A DNA stretch of 64,000 bases, taken from NCBI GenBank assembly GCA_963811365.1, contig CAWEQW010000011.1, positions 1-64,000 of the forward strand, read 5' to 3'. Of this stretch, positions 62,301-64,000 are shown piece by piece. Each line of letters opens with the position of its first letter. Position 1 is the stretch's first letter. The translations under genes were made by a program, and so were the position numbers. The notes beneath the pieces are model-generated. The model did no database searches. It saw nothing but the letters and a program-made list of their open reading frames with translations, and was not told the origin of the DNA. The stretch is from CAWEQW01 sp963811365. GTDB taxonomy: Bacteria; Actinomycetota; Actinomycetes; Propionibacteriales; Nocardioidaceae.

Positions 62301-62579
62301 GGTGCGGCCGAGCCGGGCCGTGACCCGGTCGCGGAGCTGCTCGGCGGCCTTGCGGCTGAAGGTCAGCGCCAGCACCGAGTCCGGCGAGGCTCCGCGACGC
62401 TCGACCCGGTCGACGATCGCCTCGACCAGGGTCGTGGTCTTGCCCGTGCCGGGCCCGGCGAGCACCAGCAACGGCCCGCAGGCGTGGTCGACGACGGTCT
62501 GCTGGAAGGCGTCCAGGGCAGGCCCGGCGACCGACCCGGTGACCGGAGGCGCCAGCTGGTACGTCGTCACGGGATCCAT
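59310..62579 (-). CDS. adnA: AdnA-type helicase-nuclease subunit
   Basis: A 1,089-aa motor-nuclease. Motifs: LVLAGPGTGKTTTLVEAIV (I), VFVDEYQDTDPSQ (II), VVGDPDQSIYGFRGA (III), LLTAHRSKGLEWRL (V) and FYVACTRARQRL (VI). The C-terminal nuclease has GYADRLELD and VVVDLKTSK, plus Cys residues in ILACPAKWF and CDHCRFQATC placed as in iron-sulfur nucleases of the AddB type. ATG at 62579 begins the homology. Confidence 0.92.
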   Translation of the reverse strand: MDPVTTYQLAPPVTGSVAGPALDAFQQTVVDHACGPLLVLAGPGTGKTTTLVEAIVDRVERRGASPDSVLALTFSRKAAEQLRDRVTARLGRTLATTLSSTFHSFAYGLVRQHSPADLYAAPLRLLSAPEQDVVLQEMLRGNRETGLWPASLAAALETRGFAREVQAVLSRAREKGLDPVDLKAMADEAGLPELAAAARFMQQYAVILDDESAIDYAELIHRAVLLAEQPPVRAQLRDRFTHVFVDEYQDTDPSQVRLLEALAGDGRDLVVVGDPDQSIYGFRGAEVRGILDFPARFRGPDGSPAPVVALRTTRRFGRHLLAASRSVAAALPTTGAIGADTFRAFRNPAPADGPLGPGRVDVVTFDTDRAETEHVADLLRRAHLEDAVAWTDMAVLVRSGRSSIPGLRRALGAAGVPVEVAADDTPLVREPAVLPLLDALRAVVDLTVGEPTSEDYLGPDRVDALLVSPVAGLDATEVRSLARTLRRREKELAAVEDRPPRPSPVLLRRAVVDAATLEGVAGRPAAKVATFARLLAGARDALDGGATAEEVLWRLWSGTSWPRRLRATVEHGGPGARPAHRDLDALCALFELAAKAEEQRGHTSVESFLAMLTAQQIPGDTLAERGIRADGVRLLTAHRSKGLEWRLVVVMHVQEGSWPDLRRRSTLLQADRIGVDAVLPPTGTTTLLGEERRLFYVACTRARQRLVVTAVASVDEEGEQPSRFLEELGPQVRADHAATGLTRAHVQGRPARPLSVAGLVAELRRTLSDPAESGPVRTAAARRLARLALATHRDQPLVPSADPGRWWGTRGRSLADTPVRPVADPLVLSASALEGILACPAKWFLEREAGGVSRSTQSQGFGLVVHALADRVAKGELAGADLVADLMGYVDLVWDQIPFRTPWSRDRERAEVEAALRRFVAWHTRPGARTVIATEEHLSAEVRLPDGRGVRLNGYADRLELDEDGRVVVVDLKTSKYPPADKDLPANPQLGLYQHAVDNGAADELVGRRVRAGGAELVQLRKEVRGQVKVQTQAPQEPDEEGLRVVERQLMHAAAVVRGETFTAVAGKHCDHCRFQATCPVKGAGTVLS

Positions 62580-62646
62580 CCCATCAGAGGACGCCGACAG
62601 TCGTGGGCGCCGGCCCGCTCCGGTCACCCGCGCGACGGGGCAGCCG

Positions 62647-62955
62647 CTACCGCGCCGGGTCGTAGAACGCCGCGCGCATGTCGATGCGCCCGGACCGGCC
62701 GACCGGAGTGCCCTCCTGCCGGTAGCGTGCGAGCGCCTCCTCGTCGTGGCTCGGCGGAAGCGAGCCGTCCGCGCGCACGACGCGCCACCACGGGACGGCG
62801 CCGCCGTACGTCGACATCACCCTGCCCACCCGCCGCGGGCCCCCAGCGCCGACCGCCTCGGCGACCGCTCCGTAGGTGGTGACCCGGCCCGGCGGGACCT
62901 CCTCGACCACGGCGAGCACCCGCTCGACGTACTCCTCGGGGTCCACGGGCGCCAC
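62647..62955 (-). CDS. Alkyltransferase-like protein (MGMT family, catalytic Cys replaced)
   Basis: About 102 aa: VEEVPPGRVTTYGAVAEAVG, then GRVMSTYGGAVPWWRVVRADG. The MGMT active-site motif PCHRV is PWWRVV here, so Cys is replaced by Trp and no alkyl transfer is possible. This is diagnostic of Atl proteins that bind alkylated guanine and channel it to nucleotide excision repair. The start (GTG at 62955 or 62946) is uncertain. Confidence 0.85.
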   Translation of the reverse strand: MAPVDPEEYVERVLAVVEEVPPGRVTTYGAVAEAVGAGGPRRVGRVMSTYGGAVPWWRVVRADGSLPPSHDEEALARYRQEGTPVGRSGRIDMRAAFYDPAR

Positions 62956-63079
62956 CCTACGGGCAGTCGCCGGGCCGCTCGCGTAGCCGGACGTACCAGG
63001 TGGCGGGCGACCGCGGGATGCCAGGCGTGCCGGCCGCGCCAGACGGCGCGACTGGTACGTCGGTGTACGAGCCAGCGCC

Positions 63080-63631
63080 CTAGGCGGACCAGCGGGCGAG
63101 GTGCCGTCCGGCCAGGGCCAGGCCCAGCAGCACGATGCCGAGCGCCACCCAGAGGGCCGGTCCGCCGCCCGGGAGGTGCAGGCCCTCGAGCACCGCCGCC
63201 AGCAGCCACGCCGGGACGACGGCCGCGGCCACCAGGACGTACCGCCGCGCCCACGTCGCCAGCACGTCACGGCCGAGCTCCAGCGCGGGCGGACCGAGCG
63301 AGGCGACGGTGGCCGCGACGTGCACCACCCACAGGTCGAGGGTGCCGAGCAGCAGCCAGCCACCGAGCGTCACCGGCAGGAACCACGCCCACAGCCCGGC
63401 GAGGGCCAGGAGCAGGAACGTCGACACGCTGGTGTCCGGCACCAGCGCCGCCGTCACGCCCAGGGCGGCGGCGACCGTGAACAGAAGCGGGTGCGGCCCG
63501 GACCCGGCCTGCCGCAGGATGCCGAGGAAGCCGACCGTCCCGACCGCCACGACCGCACGCACGGCGACCTGCTGGACGGGCAGCGCGCTGAGCCGGTCCA
63601 GGAACGCCGTCGCGTCGCCGAGCCGGCTCAT
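63080..63631 (-). CDS. Hypothetical multi-span membrane protein
   Basis: A 183-aa protein with about five to six hydrophobic segments and few charged residues between them. It begins MSRLGDATAFLDRLSAL. Its start overlaps the DUF58-like gene stop by four bases (ATGA), so the two are co-transcribed. I recognise no family. Confidence 0.65.
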   Translation of the reverse strand: MSRLGDATAFLDRLSALPVQQVAVRAVVAVGTVGFLGILRQAGSGPHPLLFTVAAALGVTAALVPDTSVSTFLLLALAGLWAWFLPVTLGGWLLLGTLDLWVVHVAATVASLGPPALELGRDVLATWARRYVLVAAAVVPAWLLAAVLEGLHLPGGGPALWVALGIVLLGLALAGRHLARWSA

Positions 63632-64000
63632 CGCTTCGCCAGCCGCGGGCGGGCGGCCCGGCGGGCGAGCCGGACGAGCACCTCGTCGAGGGTGCCGGGG
63701 CCGCGCCAGGGCACCACCGGGACGCCGGACCGCTCGAGCCGCAGCAGCAGGCTCTCCCGCTCCAGGCGGCGCATCCGCCAGGCCAGCGCGGCCCGCTCGT
63801 CGTCCCCGAGGCGTACGTCGTCAGGGAGCGTGTCGACGACCACCACGCTCAGCCCGCTCGCGGCCAGCGTCGTCGTCGCCGTGACGGCCTGCTCCGAGAG
63901 CATCGGGGTGAAGATCAGCACCACCGCACCGGCCGGGGCCCGGAAGCGCAGCCGCGCCACGTCGACGTCCTGCCGCTCACCGGGGACGATTCGCGCGAGC
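63628..64000 (-). CDS. DUF58-like protein, C-terminal part (5' end beyond window)
   Basis: About 124 codons are visible. The segment GAVVLIFTPMLSEQAVTATT, then GLSVVVVDTLPDD, followed by basic and Arg/Leu-rich helices, resembles the von Willebrand-like end of DUF58 proteins, which are usually encoded next to MoxR ATPases. The frame is open to the window edge. The call is tentative. Confidence 0.5.
   Translation of the reverse strand, partial: LARIVPGERQDVDVARLRFRAPAGAVVLIFTPMLSEQAVTATTTLAASGLSVVVVDTLPDDVRLGDDERAALAWRMRRLERESLLLRLERSGVPVVPWRGPGTLDEVLVRLARRAARPRLAKR

Noticed and set aside
59364..62882. Very long open frame on the plus strand (over 1,100 codons) opposite adnA
   Set aside because: High GC produces long antisense frames; the minus strand has full helicase motifs and the plus frame shows no domain.
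1..64000. CRISPR array, rRNA operon or replication origin
   Set aside because: No regularly spaced repeats, no rRNA sequence, and no dnaA/dnaN neighbourhood were seen; the only tRNA recognised is tRNA-fMet.

Overview
The window is high-GC actinobacterial DNA. The gene families (WhiB7, UvrD2, mycoredoxin, AdnAB, UPF0182, the PPA1309 family) and the signals point to a member of Propionibacteriales/Nocardioidaceae; this is inference from gene content, not a match to a named genome. It has two parts: an accessory left half (about 1-35.4 kb) rich in insertion-sequence debris, and a core-chromosome right half (about 35.4-64 kb) whose gene order resembles the Mycobacterium Rv3193c-Rv3202c neighbourhood.

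Left edge, 1-9.6 kb: an IS3 element (orfA and a partial orfB), an IS256 remnant, and then a six-gene sugar cassette. The cassette is a ribose/fructose-type ABC importer (binding protein, permease, ATPase), a D-tagatose/D-psicose 3-epimerase-like enzyme and a P-loop sugar kinase, all on the minus strand and divergent from a ROK repressor. The likely role is import of a rare ketose, epimerisation to a common ketose and phosphorylation. After it lie two halves of a tyrosine recombinase on opposite strands and an IS5-family fragment.

Island, 11,027-35,408: a 36-bp copy of the 3' end of the initiator tRNA (11,027-11,062) and the intact tRNA-fMet gene (35,374-35,447, minus) bracket about 24.3 kb, as expected for attL and attR of an integrated island. 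The only integrase trace inside is a broken N-terminal piece. Cargo includes a cupin protein, a MacB/FtsX-type exporter, a group of small membrane and stress-type proteins (CPBP protease, SRPBCC, 2TM, deazaflavin-dependent oxidoreductase), and a methylated-amine unit. That unit holds heterotetrameric sarcosine oxidase (soxBDAG), a second FAD amine oxidase, an MttB-superfamily methyltransferase, an IclR regulator, a nitrilase-family hydrolase and a four-gene betaine/choline-type ABC importer. The genes suggest uptake of a betaine-like compound, stepwise demethylation to sarcosine and then glycine. Two apparently identical 1,368-bp IS481-family elements, and the debris of a third, all sit at the same position in copies of the tRNA-fMet 3' end, with 15-16 bp target duplications.

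Core part, 35.4-64 kb: small secreted proteins; UPF0182, PPA1309 and a PDZ-Lon-like protease; MoaE; a DUF2342 metalloprotease-like gene; Nudix; M48/YgjP-like peptidase; PHP phosphoesterase; enoyl-CoA hydratase; a tiny DUF5679 zinc ribbon; a ThiF/cyclodehydratase-like gene; ABC1 kinase; a WhiB7 locus with a long leader (small upstream ORF plus intrinsic terminator); UvrD2; mycoredoxin; NudC; purine nucleoside phosphorylase; the AdnB/AdnA helicase-nuclease pair; an alkyltransferase-like protein; and a partial DUF58 gene. Between about 38.4 and 48.3 kb, six normally conserved genes carry many single-base insertions, whereas the long helicase genes at 51-62 kb have none. That clustering suggests sequence errors rather than true gene decay.
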